Positions 1 to 8,997 of a DNA stretch of 64,000 bases are shown here, piece after piece. Origin of the DNA: Fusobacterium sp. GTDB lineage: Bacteria > Fusobacteriota > Fusobacteriia > Fusobacteriales > Fusobacteriaceae. The notes under the pieces are model-generated. The model was not told the origin of the DNA and ran no database searches. It saw only the letters and a list, made by a program, of their open reading frames with translations. The position numbers were made by a program, and so were the translations under genes. Position 1 is the stretch's first letter. Every line of letters begins with the position of its first letter. The stretch spans positions 1 to 64,000 of the forward strand of contig NZ_JAWDXO010000013.1 in NCBI RefSeq assembly GCF_032477075.1, read 5' to 3'.

Positions 1-2
1 AA

Positions 3-1187
3 ATGGCTAAAGCAAAATTCGAAAGAAGCAAACCCCATGTAAACATTGGAACAATTGGACACGTTGACCACGGAAAAACAACAACAACAGCAGCTATCTC
101 TAAAGTTTTATCAGACTTAGGACTAGCTCAAAAAGTTGATTTTGATAAAATCGACGTAGCTCCAGAAGAAAGAGAAAGAGGAATTACAATTAATACAGCT
201 CACATTGAGTATGAAACAGAAAAAAGACACTATGCTCACGTTGACTGTCCAGGACATGCTGACTATGTAAAAAACATGATTACAGGAGCAGCGCAAATGG
301 ATGGAGCTATACTAGTTGTATCAGCAGCAGATGGACCTATGCCTCAAACAAGAGAACATATCTTACTATCTAGACAAGTAGGAGTTCCTTATATAGTAGT
401 ATATTTAAATAAAGCAGATATGGTAGACGATCCAGAATTACTAGAACTAGTAGAAATGGAAGTAAGAGAATTACTAACAGAGTATGGATTTCCAGGAGAT
501 GATATTCCAGTAATAACAGGATCATCACTAGGAGCACTAAATGGAGAACAAAAATGGGTAGATCAAATAATGGCGCTGATGAACGCAGTAGATGAGTATA
601 TCCCGACTCCAGAAAGAGCAGTAGATCAACCATTCTTGATGCCGATAGAAGATGTGTTCACAATAACAGGAAGAGGAACAGTAGTAACAGGAAGAGTAGA
701 AAGAGGAATAGTAAAAGTAGGAGAAGAATTAGAAATAATAGGAATCAAACCTACAGCAAAGACAACATGTACAGGAGTAGAAATGTTTAGAAAACTACTT
801 GATCAAGGACAAGCAGGAGATAACATAGGAGCTCTATTAAGAGGAACAAAAAAAGAAGATGTAGAAAGAGGACAAGTATTGGCGAAACCAGGAACAATAC
901 TACCACATACAGGATTCAGATCAGAGGTTTATGTACTGACTAAAGAAGAGGGAGGAAGACATACACCATTCTTTACAGGATACAGACCACAATTTTACTT
1001 TAGAACAACAGATATAACAGGAGCAGTATCATTGCCAGAGGGAGTAGAAATGGTAATGCCAGGAGATAACATAGAAATGAGAGTAGAATTAATTCACCCA
1101 ATCGCAATGGAAACAGGATTAAGATTTGCAATCAGAGAAGGTGGAAGAACAGTAGCTTCTGGTGTAGTTGCTGAAATTACTAAATAA
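3..1187 (+). CDS. tuf: Elongation factor Tu
   Basis: EF-Tu carries aminoacyl-tRNA to the ribosomal A site as a GTP complex. The 394-residue product has the full family length. It shows the P-loop GHVDHGKT at about residues 19-26, the switch II motif DCPGHADY, the NKAD guanine-recognition motif, and a domain III ending in REGGRTVASGVV. The ATG lies only two bases into the window, so its ribosome binding site and any upstream str-operon partners are not visible. A strong intrinsic terminator follows at once, so tuf is the last gene of its transcription unit. Identification is certain. Confidence 0.98.
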   Translation: MAKAKFERSKPHVNIGTIGHVDHGKTTTTAAISKVLSDLGLAQKVDFDKIDVAPEERERGITINTAHIEYETEKRHYAHVDCPGHADYVKNMITGAAQMDGAILVVSAADGPMPQTREHILLSRQVGVPYIVVYLNKADMVDDPELLELVEMEVRELLTEYGFPGDDIPVITGSSLGALNGEQKWVDQIMALMNAVDEYIPTPERAVDQPFLMPIEDVFTITGRGTVVTGRVERGIVKVGEELEIIGIKPTAKTTCTGVEMFRKLLDQGQAGDNIGALLRGTKKEDVERGQVLAKPGTILPHTGFRSEVYVLTKEEGGRHTPFFTGYRPQFYFRTTDITGAVSLPEGVEMVMPGDNIEMRVELIHPIAMETGLRFAIREGGRTVASGVVAEITK

Positions 1188-1217
1188 AGGAGCAGATATT
1201 TTCTGCTCCTTTTTTTT
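1188..1217 (+). terminator. Intrinsic terminator of tuf
   Basis: The perfect 9-bp arms AGGAGCAGA and TCTGCTCCT (1188-1196 and 1202-1210) enclose a 5-base loop. A run of T follows, directly after the tuf stop codon. Confidence 0.93.
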
Positions 1218-1236
1218 CAGAACTAAGGGAGAAAAA

Positions 1237-1830
1237 ATGGATTTTCTGATGAAATTTTTTGATAAAGTAAGTTTTGTAGGAATAGTAGTTTCTTTTACAG
1301 CTTATTTTTTAGGAATAAGATTTCCTGATTGGGATTTTAAATTTAATTTAAGACATAGAAGTATTCTTACACATAGTCCTTTAATTCTTCTTATGTTAAT
1401 AAGATTTTATGAGAGGGATAGTAATGATACTTTTAGATATTTTCTTATAGGTTTTGCGCTAGCATTATCTCTTCATTTTATTTTTGATTTGTATCCTAAA
1501 GGATGGGGCGGAGGAGCCCTGATTAAAATACCAGTTGTAGGGATAAGTTGCAATCCACAGATAACAAAAACTCTATTAGTGTTTTTTACAGCATTAAGTA
1601 CTATTATTGCTATTGCTTATACAAAAAATAGTATGGAATTTTTGTATCTGTTTTCTTTGGGGATATTTACTATCCTCAAGAATATGAAAAAAGAAGGAAA
1701 ACTTATAAGACCTTTATTTTCCTATTCTTTTTTTCTTTTAATCATAGGCTGTATCAAATACAAGGATATATTTAAATTTTTAAAAGATGGTATTGGCTTG
1801 ATTTTAAAAAGGATAGACATGTTTTTTTGA
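1237..1830 (+). CDS. Polytopic membrane protein, YdjM/DUF457-like metal-dependent hydrolase type
   Basis: This is a 197-residue protein with several hydrophobic segments. It carries RHRSILTHS near residues 45-53 and LSLHFIFDLYPKGW near residue 90. The paired His/Asp pattern is reminiscent of the YdjM (DUF457) membrane proteins annotated as metal-dependent hydrolases; the function of that family is poorly known. An in-frame ATG at 1168 would overlap tuf and its terminator. The ATG at 1237 follows AAGGGAG and is the better start. The gene sits between the tuf terminator and the transketolase promoter, so it is probably its own short unit. The family assignment is tentative; the coding call is secure. 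Confidence 0.72.
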   Translation: MDFLMKFFDKVSFVGIVVSFTAYFLGIRFPDWDFKFNLRHRSILTHSPLILLMLIRFYERDSNDTFRYFLIGFALALSLHFIFDLYPKGWGGGALIKIPVVGISCNPQITKTLLVFFTALSTIIAIAYTKNSMEFLYLFSLGIFTILKNMKKEGKLIRPLFSYSFFLLIIGCIKYKDIFKFLKDGIGLILKRIDMFF

Positions 1831-1849
1831 CCTAAAAAAATACCTTTTC

Positions 1850-1879
1850 TTGACAATATTATGTATAAAATAATATAAT
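1850..1879 (+). promoter_or_regulatory. Sigma-70 promoter of the transketolase genes
   Basis: A consensus TTGACA at 1850-1855 and a consensus TATAAT at 1874-1879 are separated by 18 bp. The transketolase ATG at 1915 lies 35 bp downstream and has its own GAAAGGAG site. Confidence 0.85.
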
Positions 1880-1914
1880 TTAGAGAGAATATAAATATTT
1901 GAAAGGAGAAATAA

Positions 1915-2733
1915 ATGAAAGATATCAAAACTCTAGAAGAAAAAGCAACTAATATAAGAAAATCTATTGTAGAAATGATCTGTGAAGCAAAATCAGGGCA
2001 CCCAGGAGGATCACTTTCAGCAACAGATATTTTAACAGTTCTATATTTTTCAGAAATGAACATAGATCCTACTAATCCTAAAATGCCAGGGAGAGATAGA
2101 TTTGTATTATCAAAAGGACATGCAGCACCAGCATTATATGCCACACTTGCAGAGAGAGGATATATTGATAAAACTATTTTGGGAACTTTAAGACAATATG
2201 GATCAATATTACAAGGACATCCTGATATGAAAAAAGTTCCAGGAATAGAAATATCTACTGGATCATTAGGACAAGGATTATCAGTAGCAAATGGTATGGC
2301 ATTAAATGCTAAACTTTCTGGAGAATCTTACAGAACATATGTTATTCTAGGAGATGGTGAATTACAAGAAGGGCAAGTATGGGAAGCTGCAATGACAGCA
2401 GCACATTATAAACTTGATAATGTATGTGCATTCTTAGATCTTAATAATCTTCAAATAGATGGAAATGTAGATAAAATTATGGGTGTTGAGCCTGTTGATG
2501 CAAAATGGGAAGCTTTTGGATGGAATGTTATAAAAATAGATGGACATAACTTTGAAGAGATTCTTTCTGCTTTAGCCAAAGCAAAAGAAGTAAAAGGAAA
2601 GCCAACTATTGTAATAGCTAAAACTATAAAAGGTAAGGGAGTATCTTTCATGGAAAATGTTTGTGGATTTCATGGAGTAGCACCAACTAAAGAAGAAACT
2701 GAAAAAGCATTAGCAGAACTTAACAGTAAATAA
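1915..2733 (+). CDS. Transketolase, N-terminal (thiamine diphosphate-binding) subunit
   Basis: This is the first half of a split transketolase, which moves two-carbon ketol units between sugar phosphates in the non-oxidative pentose phosphate pathway. The 272 residues cover the diphosphate-binding domain: SGHPGGSLSATD near residue 28, SKGHAAPALYA near residue 67, and the thiamine-diphosphate metal motif GDGELQEGQVWEA near residue 145. Other bacteria fuse this to the pyrimidine-binding domain in one chain of about 660 residues. Here the second half is the next gene, 32 bp downstream, so the two must work as a heteromer. The split arrangement is known in many anaerobes. Confidence 0.95.
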   Translation: MKDIKTLEEKATNIRKSIVEMICEAKSGHPGGSLSATDILTVLYFSEMNIDPTNPKMPGRDRFVLSKGHAAPALYATLAERGYIDKTILGTLRQYGSILQGHPDMKKVPGIEISTGSLGQGLSVANGMALNAKLSGESYRTYVILGDGELQEGQVWEAAMTAAHYKLDNVCAFLDLNNLQIDGNVDKIMGVEPVDAKWEAFGWNVIKIDGHNFEEILSALAKAKEVKGKPTIVIAKTIKGKGVSFMENVCGFHGVAPTKEETEKALAELNSK

Positions 2734-2765
2734 TTAATCTAAAAGAATCCAGGAGGGAAAAATAA

Positions 2766-3695
2766 ATGAGTAAAAAAGCTACAAGACAAGCTTATGGAGA
2801 AGCTTTAGTAGAGCTTGGAAAAATAAATAAAGATATCGTAGTATTAGATGCAGATTTAACTAAATCTACAAAAACTAGTATGTTTCAAAAGGAATTTCCT
2901 GAGAGACATTTTAATGTAGGTATAGCAGAAGCGGATCTTATGGGAACAGCAGCAGGATTTGCTGCTTGTGGAAAAATTCCTTTTGCTTCTACATTTGCAA
3001 TGTTTGCAGCAGGAAGAGCATTTGAACAAATAAGAAACACAATAGCTTATCCTAAATTAAATGTAAAAATTGCTCCTACTCATGCAGGAATATCTGTAGG
3101 AGAAGATGGAGGATCACACCAGTCCATAGAAGATATAGCTCTAATGAGATCTATTCCAGGAATGATAGTTTTATCTCCAGCTGATGCTGTTGAAACTAAA
3201 AAAATGATATTTGCAGCAGCAGAATATGAAGGACCTGTATATATTAGAATGGGAAGATTAGATGTAGAAACAATATTTGATGAAGAAACTTATGATTTTC
3301 AAATAGGTATAGCTAATACTGTAAAAGAAGGAAATGATGTGACAATAGCAGCAACAGGTCTTATGACTTATGAGGCTATAAAAGCAGCTGATATTCTTGC
3401 ACAGGAAGGGATATCAATAAGAGTTATAAATGTAGGGACAATAAAGCCTCTTGATGGAGAAACTATACTGAAAGCAGCTAAAGAAACTAAATTTATAATT
3501 ACAGCAGAAGAACATTCTGTAATAGGAGGACTTGGTTCAGCCGTATCTGAGTTTTTATCAGAAGTATATCCTACTAAAGTTAAAAAACTTGGTATTTATG
3601 ATAAATTTGGACAAAGTGGAAAAGCAAATGAACTTTTGGAAAAATATGAACTTACAGCAGCTAAATTAGTATCAATGATTAAAGAAAACATGTAA
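2766..3695 (+). CDS. Transketolase, C-terminal (pyrimidine-binding) subunit
   Basis: This is the second half of the split transketolase, 309 residues, comprising the pyrimidine-binding and C-terminal domains. The motif FNVGIAEADLMGTAAGFA (about residues 49-66) holds the Glu expected to activate the cofactor, and THAGISVGEDGGSHQ (near residue 103) is typical of the family. The ATG follows CAGGAGGG and lies 32 bp after the N-terminal subunit, in one operon with it. A hairpin terminator follows at 3708. The length and domain content match the DXS-like transketolase C-terminal subunit seen in clostridia and fusobacteria. Confidence 0.95.
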   Translation: MSKKATRQAYGEALVELGKINKDIVVLDADLTKSTKTSMFQKEFPERHFNVGIAEADLMGTAAGFAACGKIPFASTFAMFAAGRAFEQIRNTIAYPKLNVKIAPTHAGISVGEDGGSHQSIEDIALMRSIPGMIVLSPADAVETKKMIFAAAEYEGPVYIRMGRLDVETIFDEETYDFQIGIANTVKEGNDVTIAATGLMTYEAIKAADILAQEGISIRVINVGTIKPLDGETILKAAKETKFIITAEEHSVIGGLGSAVSEFLSEVYPTKVKKLGIYDKFGQSGKANELLEKYELTAAKLVSMIKENM

Positions 3696-3707
3696 AAATG
3701 AAAAGTC

Positions 3708-3748
3708 GGCTGACCAAAAAGTTTATTGTTCTGATTAGGTCAGCCTTT
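3708..3748 (+). terminator. Probable terminator of the transketolase operon
   Basis: The perfect 8-bp arms GGCTGACC (3708-3715) and GGTCAGCC (3738-3745) enclose a 22-base loop. Only three T follow, so it is weaker than the tuf terminator. Confidence 0.6.
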
Positions 3749-3783
3749 AATCATAACGAAAAAATTTTTATGATGAGGTGGAT

Positions 3784-4632
3784 ATGAATAACTTATTAAA
3801 AATTGAAAAGAATTATACTAAAAATAGAATACAGTTGAAGAAAAAAACATTTATACTTTTGGTTATTTCCTTTATCATCTTAAATTTTTTCTTGTCTTTT
3901 GTGATCAATATTTCTTCTATTACTAAAAAAATTGAGAATAGTTATTTTTTTACAACAGATTTGAGAAGTAATCTAAATGAAGAGGAAAAAAACAAAACAG
4001 AAATAGAAGTTCTAAATATAGAAGGAGTAAAAAAAGTAAGATATTTATCTAAAGAGGAAGCTTTTAAAAAACTTCAATTTCAATTAGATATCGCAATTCC
4101 AAAAGGAGAAAATCCTTTGTCAGATTCGCTGTTGATTTATTTTGATAATCCAGCAAAATTAGAAAAAATACAAGAAAATTTAGAAAGTAATCAAAATATC
4201 AAGGAAGTTTTTATAGATGCCAATTTTATAGCATATAAAGAGAGGGAAATGAAATTTTATAAAATAATACTTGTAAGTATTATCTTAGGAATGACGCTAC
4301 CTTCAATGGTTATGATATATTATATCTTCTACAATGCAGTATCCATAGAGTTTCTCAACAATGTGGATATAATTCTTGATGAAAGAATAAATGCAGCCAG
4401 ATCTAAAAAAGTAAATTTACTGCCATTTACAGCAGCATCTATAATAGGGACCCTTATATTTTTTAATGGATATATTTATCTCAGAGAACAAATGCTCAAA
4501 ATAAGCACTAGATATTTGATATTAAGCTTAGGAGAGATAATTCTTATAGAAGGGCTTATTATACTTATGATAAATGTTCTCATTTGGGTTAATCCTTTAA
4601 AACTGAAAAAAGTTTCTAAGGAGGAATCTTGA
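3784..4632 (+). CDS. ftsX: FtsX-like cell-division permease protein
   Basis: FtsX is the membrane half of the FtsEX complex, which passes an ATP-driven signal through the membrane to murein hydrolase activators at the septum. The 282-residue product has the FtsX layout: a short cytoplasmic N-terminus, one TM segment (about residues 22-45), an extracytoplasmic domain with the VKKVRYLSKEEAF motif, then three TM segments. A GTG two codons upstream (3778) lies inside the GAGGTGG ribosome binding site, so ATG 3784 is preferred. The next gene encodes an EnvC-like activator, overlapping by 4 nt, which supports the role. No FtsE ATPase gene is adjacent. The extracellular domain is divergent. Confidence 0.82.
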   Translation: MNNLLKIEKNYTKNRIQLKKKTFILLVISFIILNFFLSFVINISSITKKIENSYFFTTDLRSNLNEEEKNKTEIEVLNIEGVKKVRYLSKEEAFKKLQFQLDIAIPKGENPLSDSLLIYFDNPAKLEKIQENLESNQNIKEVFIDANFIAYKEREMKFYKIILVSIILGMTLPSMVMIYYIFYNAVSIEFLNNVDIILDERINAARSKKVNLLPFTAASIIGTLIFFNGYIYLREQMLKISTRYLILSLGEIILIEGLIILMINVLIWVNPLKLKKVSKEES

Positions 4633-5726
4633 AAAGAGTAGTTCTGTTTTTTATGTTTTTTAGTGTTTTGTCTTTTTCAGACTCTGTATCAGATATGGAA
4701 AAGAAAGTAAAAAATATAGAACATCAAATAAATCAGAAAAACACTAGAATAAAGACTATTGATGTGGAAAAACAAAAGATAGCTAAACAGATAAAAGATA
4801 TTGAAAAAGATATTGAAAATATAGAGAAGGAAAGAGAGAAAATAGTTGAAGAGATAAAAACTGTTTCAAAAAATATAGAATATGGAGAAAAGAATTTGGC
4901 AATAAGTTCTGATGAAATGAAAAGAAAAAAGCTGGAATATAAGGCTAAACTTATAGCATGGAATAGATATGTTTATGATAAAGATGAAGAAATTATAACA
5001 GAAGCTCTTCTAAGAAAGAACTTTAAAAATCTTCTAAATGGGGATTTGAAAAAAATGGATTATATTCAATCAGTACAAGTAGACATAAGGAAAGTAAAAA
5101 AAGACATTGAAAATGAAAAATTAAAATTGAGTACTCTTAGAAATAAGCTTGCTCAAAATTTAAAAAATATAGACAGAATGAAAAAAGAAAAAAATTCGCT
5201 TATAGCAAGACTTAATAATGAAAAAACTACTCATGTAAAAACTATAAGCAAACTTCAAAAGGAAAAAGAAAGAATAGAAAAACAAATCAAACAGATCATT
5301 GTTGCTAGAAGTAAGGAAGATAAACAGGTAGTAAATAAAAGTCAGGCTTATTCTAAGTTAGGAAAGGTTTTAAAACCAGTAGAAGGAAGAATTGTAGTAA
5401 ATTTTGAACAAGAAAAAGAACAAGGAGTAACAAGTAATGGAATAGAAATACTGGCACAAATGGGAAGGAAAGTAATAGCTTCTTCTGGAGGAAAAGTAAT
5501 TTATTCAGATAACTTCCAAGGACTTGGAAAAGTGGTAATGATAGATTATGGATATAATATGATTGGAGTATATGGAAATCTTATATCCACTAATGTAAAA
5601 TTAAATCAGACAGTAGGAAAAGGTGCAGAAATAGGGGTACTTGGACTTTCAACAGAGGGAAAACCAAATCTTTATTATGAGTTGAGGTTTAATCTGAAAC
5701 CAATAGATCCTGTTCCAATGTTTTAA
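4629..5726 (+). CDS. EnvC-like murein hydrolase activator (degenerate LytM/M23 domain)
   Basis: The 365-residue exported protein starts with a signal peptide (about residues 1-17). A long Lys/Glu-rich coiled coil follows (about 20-240), then a C-terminal LytM (M23) fold of about 110 residues. Active M23 peptidases bind zinc through HxxxD and HxH. Here the first site reads NGIEI and the second LYYEL, with no His in either. This matches the inactive LytM domain of EnvC, which activates amidases instead of cutting peptidoglycan. The start is TTG at 4629, overlapping the ftsX stop in TTGA, with AAGGAGG 4 bases upstream. Coupling to ftsX fits the known FtsEX-EnvC pathway. Confidence 0.86.
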   Translation: MKRVVLFFMFFSVLSFSDSVSDMEKKVKNIEHQINQKNTRIKTIDVEKQKIAKQIKDIEKDIENIEKEREKIVEEIKTVSKNIEYGEKNLAISSDEMKRKKLEYKAKLIAWNRYVYDKDEEIITEALLRKNFKNLLNGDLKKMDYIQSVQVDIRKVKKDIENEKLKLSTLRNKLAQNLKNIDRMKKEKNSLIARLNNEKTTHVKTISKLQKEKERIEKQIKQIIVARSKEDKQVVNKSQAYSKLGKVLKPVEGRIVVNFEQEKEQGVTSNGIEILAQMGRKVIASSGGKVIYSDNFQGLGKVVMIDYGYNMIGVYGNLISTNVKLNQTVGKGAEIGVLGLSTEGKPNLYYELRFNLKPIDPVPMF

Positions 5727-5744
5727 ACTTGGGGGGCAGAATAG

Positions 5745-6548
5745 ATGAAAAAAGTGTGTATAATTTATAATTTTGAAAAAAAAATAGCAAAAGAATTGTA
5801 TGAAGAAAGTATTAAATATTTTCATAAAAAAAATATAGAAGTAGTTTCTGGAGAAAGAAGTACTGAAGCTGATTTTGCTGTAGTTATAGGGGGAGATGGA
5901 ACACTTCTAAGATCCTTCAAACATTTTATATTCAGATCTCAAATTTATGTTATTGCAATAAATGCTGGAAGTTTAGGATTTCTAACAGAGATAAAAAAAG
6001 AAAAAGTATTTGAAGAGTATGATAATTTTTTAAATGGGATTTTCAAATATGAAAAAAGATATATATTAGAAATAAGAATAAACCATAAGAAATATTATGC
6101 ATTAAATGAAATTGTTATATCTAAAGGAGGAGTAACCTCAAAGGTGCTGAGAGTTAAGTTTTCTTCTGATAATGAATATATGTGTACATATAAGGGAGAT
6201 GGAGTTATAATTTCTACCCCTACTGGGTCTACAGCATATTCAATGTCAGCAGGAGGACCTATAGTGAAGTCTAATATGAAAGCTATGATAGTAACTCCTT
6301 TAGCACCTCATAATCTTAATACAAGACCTATTGTAATCAGTGGAGAGGAAAAACTGCAGATACAAATGGAAGATACAGATAGAACAGGTCAGATAGTGGT
6401 AGATGGACAAGTAAGTACAAAAGTAAATAGTGAAAGCATAATAGATATTGAATACTCAAATATGACTTTAAACCTTGTAATACCTAAGGATAGAAATTAT
6501 TATAGTGTCCTTAGAGAAAAATTAAAGTGGGGAGATAATCTATGTTAA
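5745..6548 (+). CDS. nadK: NAD kinase
   Basis: NadK phosphorylates NAD to NADP. The 267-residue product has the diagnostic GGDGTLL motif near residue 49, the NE/D motif ALNEIVISKGG near residue 119, and the glycine-rich TPTGSTAYSMSAGGP near residue 155. The length is normal for bacterial enzymes. The ATG is 18 bp after the EnvC-like gene, and the 3' end overlaps recN by 7 nt. The ppnK-recN pairing is common in bacteria. Confidence 0.96.
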   Translation: MKKVCIIYNFEKKIAKELYEESIKYFHKKNIEVVSGERSTEADFAVVIGGDGTLLRSFKHFIFRSQIYVIAINAGSLGFLTEIKKEKVFEEYDNFLNGIFKYEKRYILEIRINHKKYYALNEIVISKGGVTSKVLRVKFSSDNEYMCTYKGDGVIISTPTGSTAYSMSAGGPIVKSNMKAMIVTPLAPHNLNTRPIVISGEEKLQIQMEDTDRTGQIVVDGQVSTKVNSESIIDIEYSNMTLNLVIPKDRNYYSVLREKLKWGDNLC

Positions 6549-8206
6549 GAGAGCTTAAAATAGAAAATCTGGCTATAATTGATGAACTTGATTTAGAATT
6601 TGGTAATGGACTTATAGTTCTCACAGGAGAAACAGGAGCAGGAAAATCTATTATCCTCAGTGGAATAAATCTTCTTATAGGAGAAAAAGCTTCTGTAGAT
6701 ATGATAAGGAGTGGAGAAGATCACCTCCTTGCTCAGGGAGTTTTTGAAATAAATGATGAACAGGCAGAGGAGCTCTCTGCCCGTTTTGGCATAGAAACAG
6801 AGGATAATGAAGTAATTGTAAGAAGATATTTAGATACTAATGGAAAAGGAAAAGCCTTTGTAAATAATATAAGAGTATCACTCAACAGTCTTAAAGATGT
6901 TATGGGAACTTTAGTGGATATAGTAGGTCAACACTCTCATCAGATGCTTTTAAATAAAAGTAATCATATCAGGCTTCTTGATAAATTTTTAGGGGATGAC
7001 GGAAAAGTTTTGAGAGAGAGCATTGGAAGAAAATATAATGAATACAAAGATCTTGTCTCACAAATAGAGAATATTGAAAAAACAAGGCAGGAAGCTATAG
7101 AAAAAAGAGAATTTTATGAATTTCAACTTGCTGAGATTGACAGAGTAAATCCACAACCTGAAGAGGATATTAGACTGGAAGAAGAATATAAAAAATTATT
7201 TAATGCTGGAAAAATAAAAGATAAAATACTTGATTCAAATCTGCAATTAAGAGATGGAGAATTTAATGCACTCCATTTTATATATAATTCAAGGAAGAAT
7301 ATAGAGAGTTTATGCAGATATGGAAATGAATTTCAAGAAATTTTAGAAAAACTTGAAAAAGTTTATTATGAACTTGAAGATTGTGTAGATATATTAGATA
7401 CTATAGATCAAGATATAGATATAGATGAAACAAGATTACAAAAAGTGGTAGACAGACTTGATGCTATCAATAAGATGAAGAGCAAATATGGTGCAACAAT
7501 TGAAGAAATTATTGAGTTTAGAAATGGAATAGCTGAAAAAGTAGAGTTTTTAGATGAAAATAATTTTGAAGTGAAAAGATTATTAAAATTAAAAGAAGAA
7601 GTAGAAAAAAGTTATTGGAAAGATGCAGAAGAATTGAGAAAGTTTAGATTGAAAAAATCTCTTGAAATAGAAAAAGAACTTGAAAAAGAACTTAAATTTT
7701 TAAAAATGGGAGATGCAAAATTTCATATTGTTGTGGAAAAAATGGATTCCATGGGAGTGAATGGTTCTGATAATGTAGAATTTCTTATATCAACAAATGT
7801 AGGACAAGATATGAAACCTCTGTGGAAAATAGCTTCTGGTGGAGAAGTAAGCAGAATAATGCTTGCTTTGAAAGTAATCTTTTCAAGAGTTGATAATATT
7901 CCTATTCTTATTTTTGATGAAATTGATACAGGAGTAGGAGGAGAAACTGTTAGGAAAATAGCCAATAAAATGAGAGAAATAGGAGATCATGCACAAGTGG
8001 TATCTATAACACATTCTCCAGCTATAGCAGCAAGAGCACATCAGCAATTCTATATAAAAAAAGAAACAGTAAATAACAATACTTCTACTACAGTCAGAAA
8101 ATTAGATGCAAAAGGAAGAATAGAAGAAATTGCAAGAATGCTGGCAGGAGAAAATGTAACAGAAGCAGTACGTAAACATGCGGAAGAACTTTTAAATGAG
8201 GAGTAA
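6542..8206 (+). CDS. recN: DNA repair protein RecN
   Basis: RecN is an SMC-like ATPase used in double-strand break repair. The 554-residue product has an N-terminal Walker A (GETGAGKSI, near residue 29), a long central coiled coil, a signature ASGGEVSR near residue 430, and the Walker B region LIFDEIDTGVGG near residue 457. It is full length. It overlaps nadK by 7 nt, and the next gene starts 2 bp after its stop. nadK, recN, the recombinase-like gene and era therefore form one tightly packed operon. Confidence 0.97.
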   Translation: MLRELKIENLAIIDELDLEFGNGLIVLTGETGAGKSIILSGINLLIGEKASVDMIRSGEDHLLAQGVFEINDEQAEELSARFGIETEDNEVIVRRYLDTNGKGKAFVNNIRVSLNSLKDVMGTLVDIVGQHSHQMLLNKSNHIRLLDKFLGDDGKVLRESIGRKYNEYKDLVSQIENIEKTRQEAIEKREFYEFQLAEIDRVNPQPEEDIRLEEEYKKLFNAGKIKDKILDSNLQLRDGEFNALHFIYNSRKNIESLCRYGNEFQEILEKLEKVYYELEDCVDILDTIDQDIDIDETRLQKVVDRLDAINKMKSKYGATIEEIIEFRNGIAEKVEFLDENNFEVKRLLKLKEEVEKSYWKDAEELRKFRLKKSLEIEKELEKELKFLKMGDAKFHIVVEKMDSMGVNGSDNVEFLISTNVGQDMKPLWKIASGGEVSRIMLALKVIFSRVDNIPILIFDEIDTGVGGETVRKIANKMREIGDHAQVVSITHSPAIAARAHQQFYIKKETVNNNTSTTVRKLDAKGRIEEIARMLAGENVTEAVRKHAEELLNEE

Positions 8207-8208
8207 GT

Positions 8209-8994
8209 ATGGATTTTGTGAAAGAGTTTTTAGAAACATCAAAAGAAAATGGAAGGATCATAGATACTACTCATGAAATGTATCAAAGAGATTTGAAAGA
8301 TTTTAAAGAGTTTATTGGAGAAAAAGACTGGATAGATATTGATAATGATGATATTTTAAAATATATAGAGAAACTTAAAGATAAATATAGTGAAAGATCT
8401 ATTTATAGAAAAGTAAGTTCTTTGAAAAGTTTTTACAGATATCTTCTTCAAAAAAGAATAGTAGATTTTATGCCTATGAAAGAGATAGAACTTCCAAAAC
8501 TCCAAAAGACAGCTATAAAGGTTTTGGAGCTCCAAGAGCTGAATAGAATTCTGGAACAGTGTGGGAACAGTTTTGAAGATAAAAGAGATAATCTAGTAAT
8601 AAGATTATTATGTGAAACAGGATTAAAAATAAATGATATTCTGGAAATTGAAAAGGATATGCTTGAAACTTATGAATATAAAAATATAACTACTACAAAA
8701 GGAAAAAGAGTGTATTCAGAATCAATAAGTGAAAAATTAGGAATAGATTTAAAAAACTATGTGGAAATGCTGAAAAATCCAGAAGAAAAAAGAGTGTTTG
8801 GGCAACTTTCAAGACAAGGATTCAGAGCGAGATTTATATCATATGGAAAAAAAGCAGGGATAAAACAGGAAATCTCTCCTAATATGATAAAAAGAATAAG
8901 TGTGGAGATAAAAGATAAACATGAAAATGATGATATATCTTTTATTGAAAAAATAAGAGAAGCTTATATGAAAATAGGTATAGGAGATGATTAA
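8209..8994 (+). CDS. Tyrosine-recombinase (XerC/D)-like protein with a degenerate active site
   Basis: The 261-residue protein has a SAM-like N-terminal DNA-binding domain (about residues 1-90) and a shortened phage-integrase-type catalytic domain. The family's first catalytic Arg, in TGLRIxEL, is Lys here (TGLKINDIL). The HxxR box, usually SPHxLRH, reads SPNMIKR, so His is Asn and Arg is Lys. The chain ends soon after, without a recognisable GH(S/T) box, although a Tyr is present in AYMKIG. The beta-hairpin Lys (TTKGKR) is kept. By family knowledge such a protein should not cut and rejoin DNA, so a DNA-binding or structural role is inferred. It starts 2 bp after recN and ends 3 bp before era. 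Confidence 0.8.
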   Translation: MDFVKEFLETSKENGRIIDTTHEMYQRDLKDFKEFIGEKDWIDIDNDDILKYIEKLKDKYSERSIYRKVSSLKSFYRYLLQKRIVDFMPMKEIELPKLQKTAIKVLELQELNRILEQCGNSFEDKRDNLVIRLLCETGLKINDILEIEKDMLETYEYKNITTTKGKRVYSESISEKLGIDLKNYVEMLKNPEEKRVFGQLSRQGFRARFISYGKKAGIKQEISPNMIKRISVEIKDKHENDDISFIEKIREAYMKIGIGDD

Positions 8995-8997
8995 TAA

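Noticed and set aside
370..633. 87-codon minus-strand ORF inside tuf
   Set aside because: It lies wholly within tuf, its Leu-rich composition reflects the antisense of tuf codons, and it has no RBS.
1722..2144. 140-codon minus-strand ORF across the transketolase promoter
   Set aside because: It covers a consensus promoter and the start of a certain gene on the other strand, so it is a shadow ORF.
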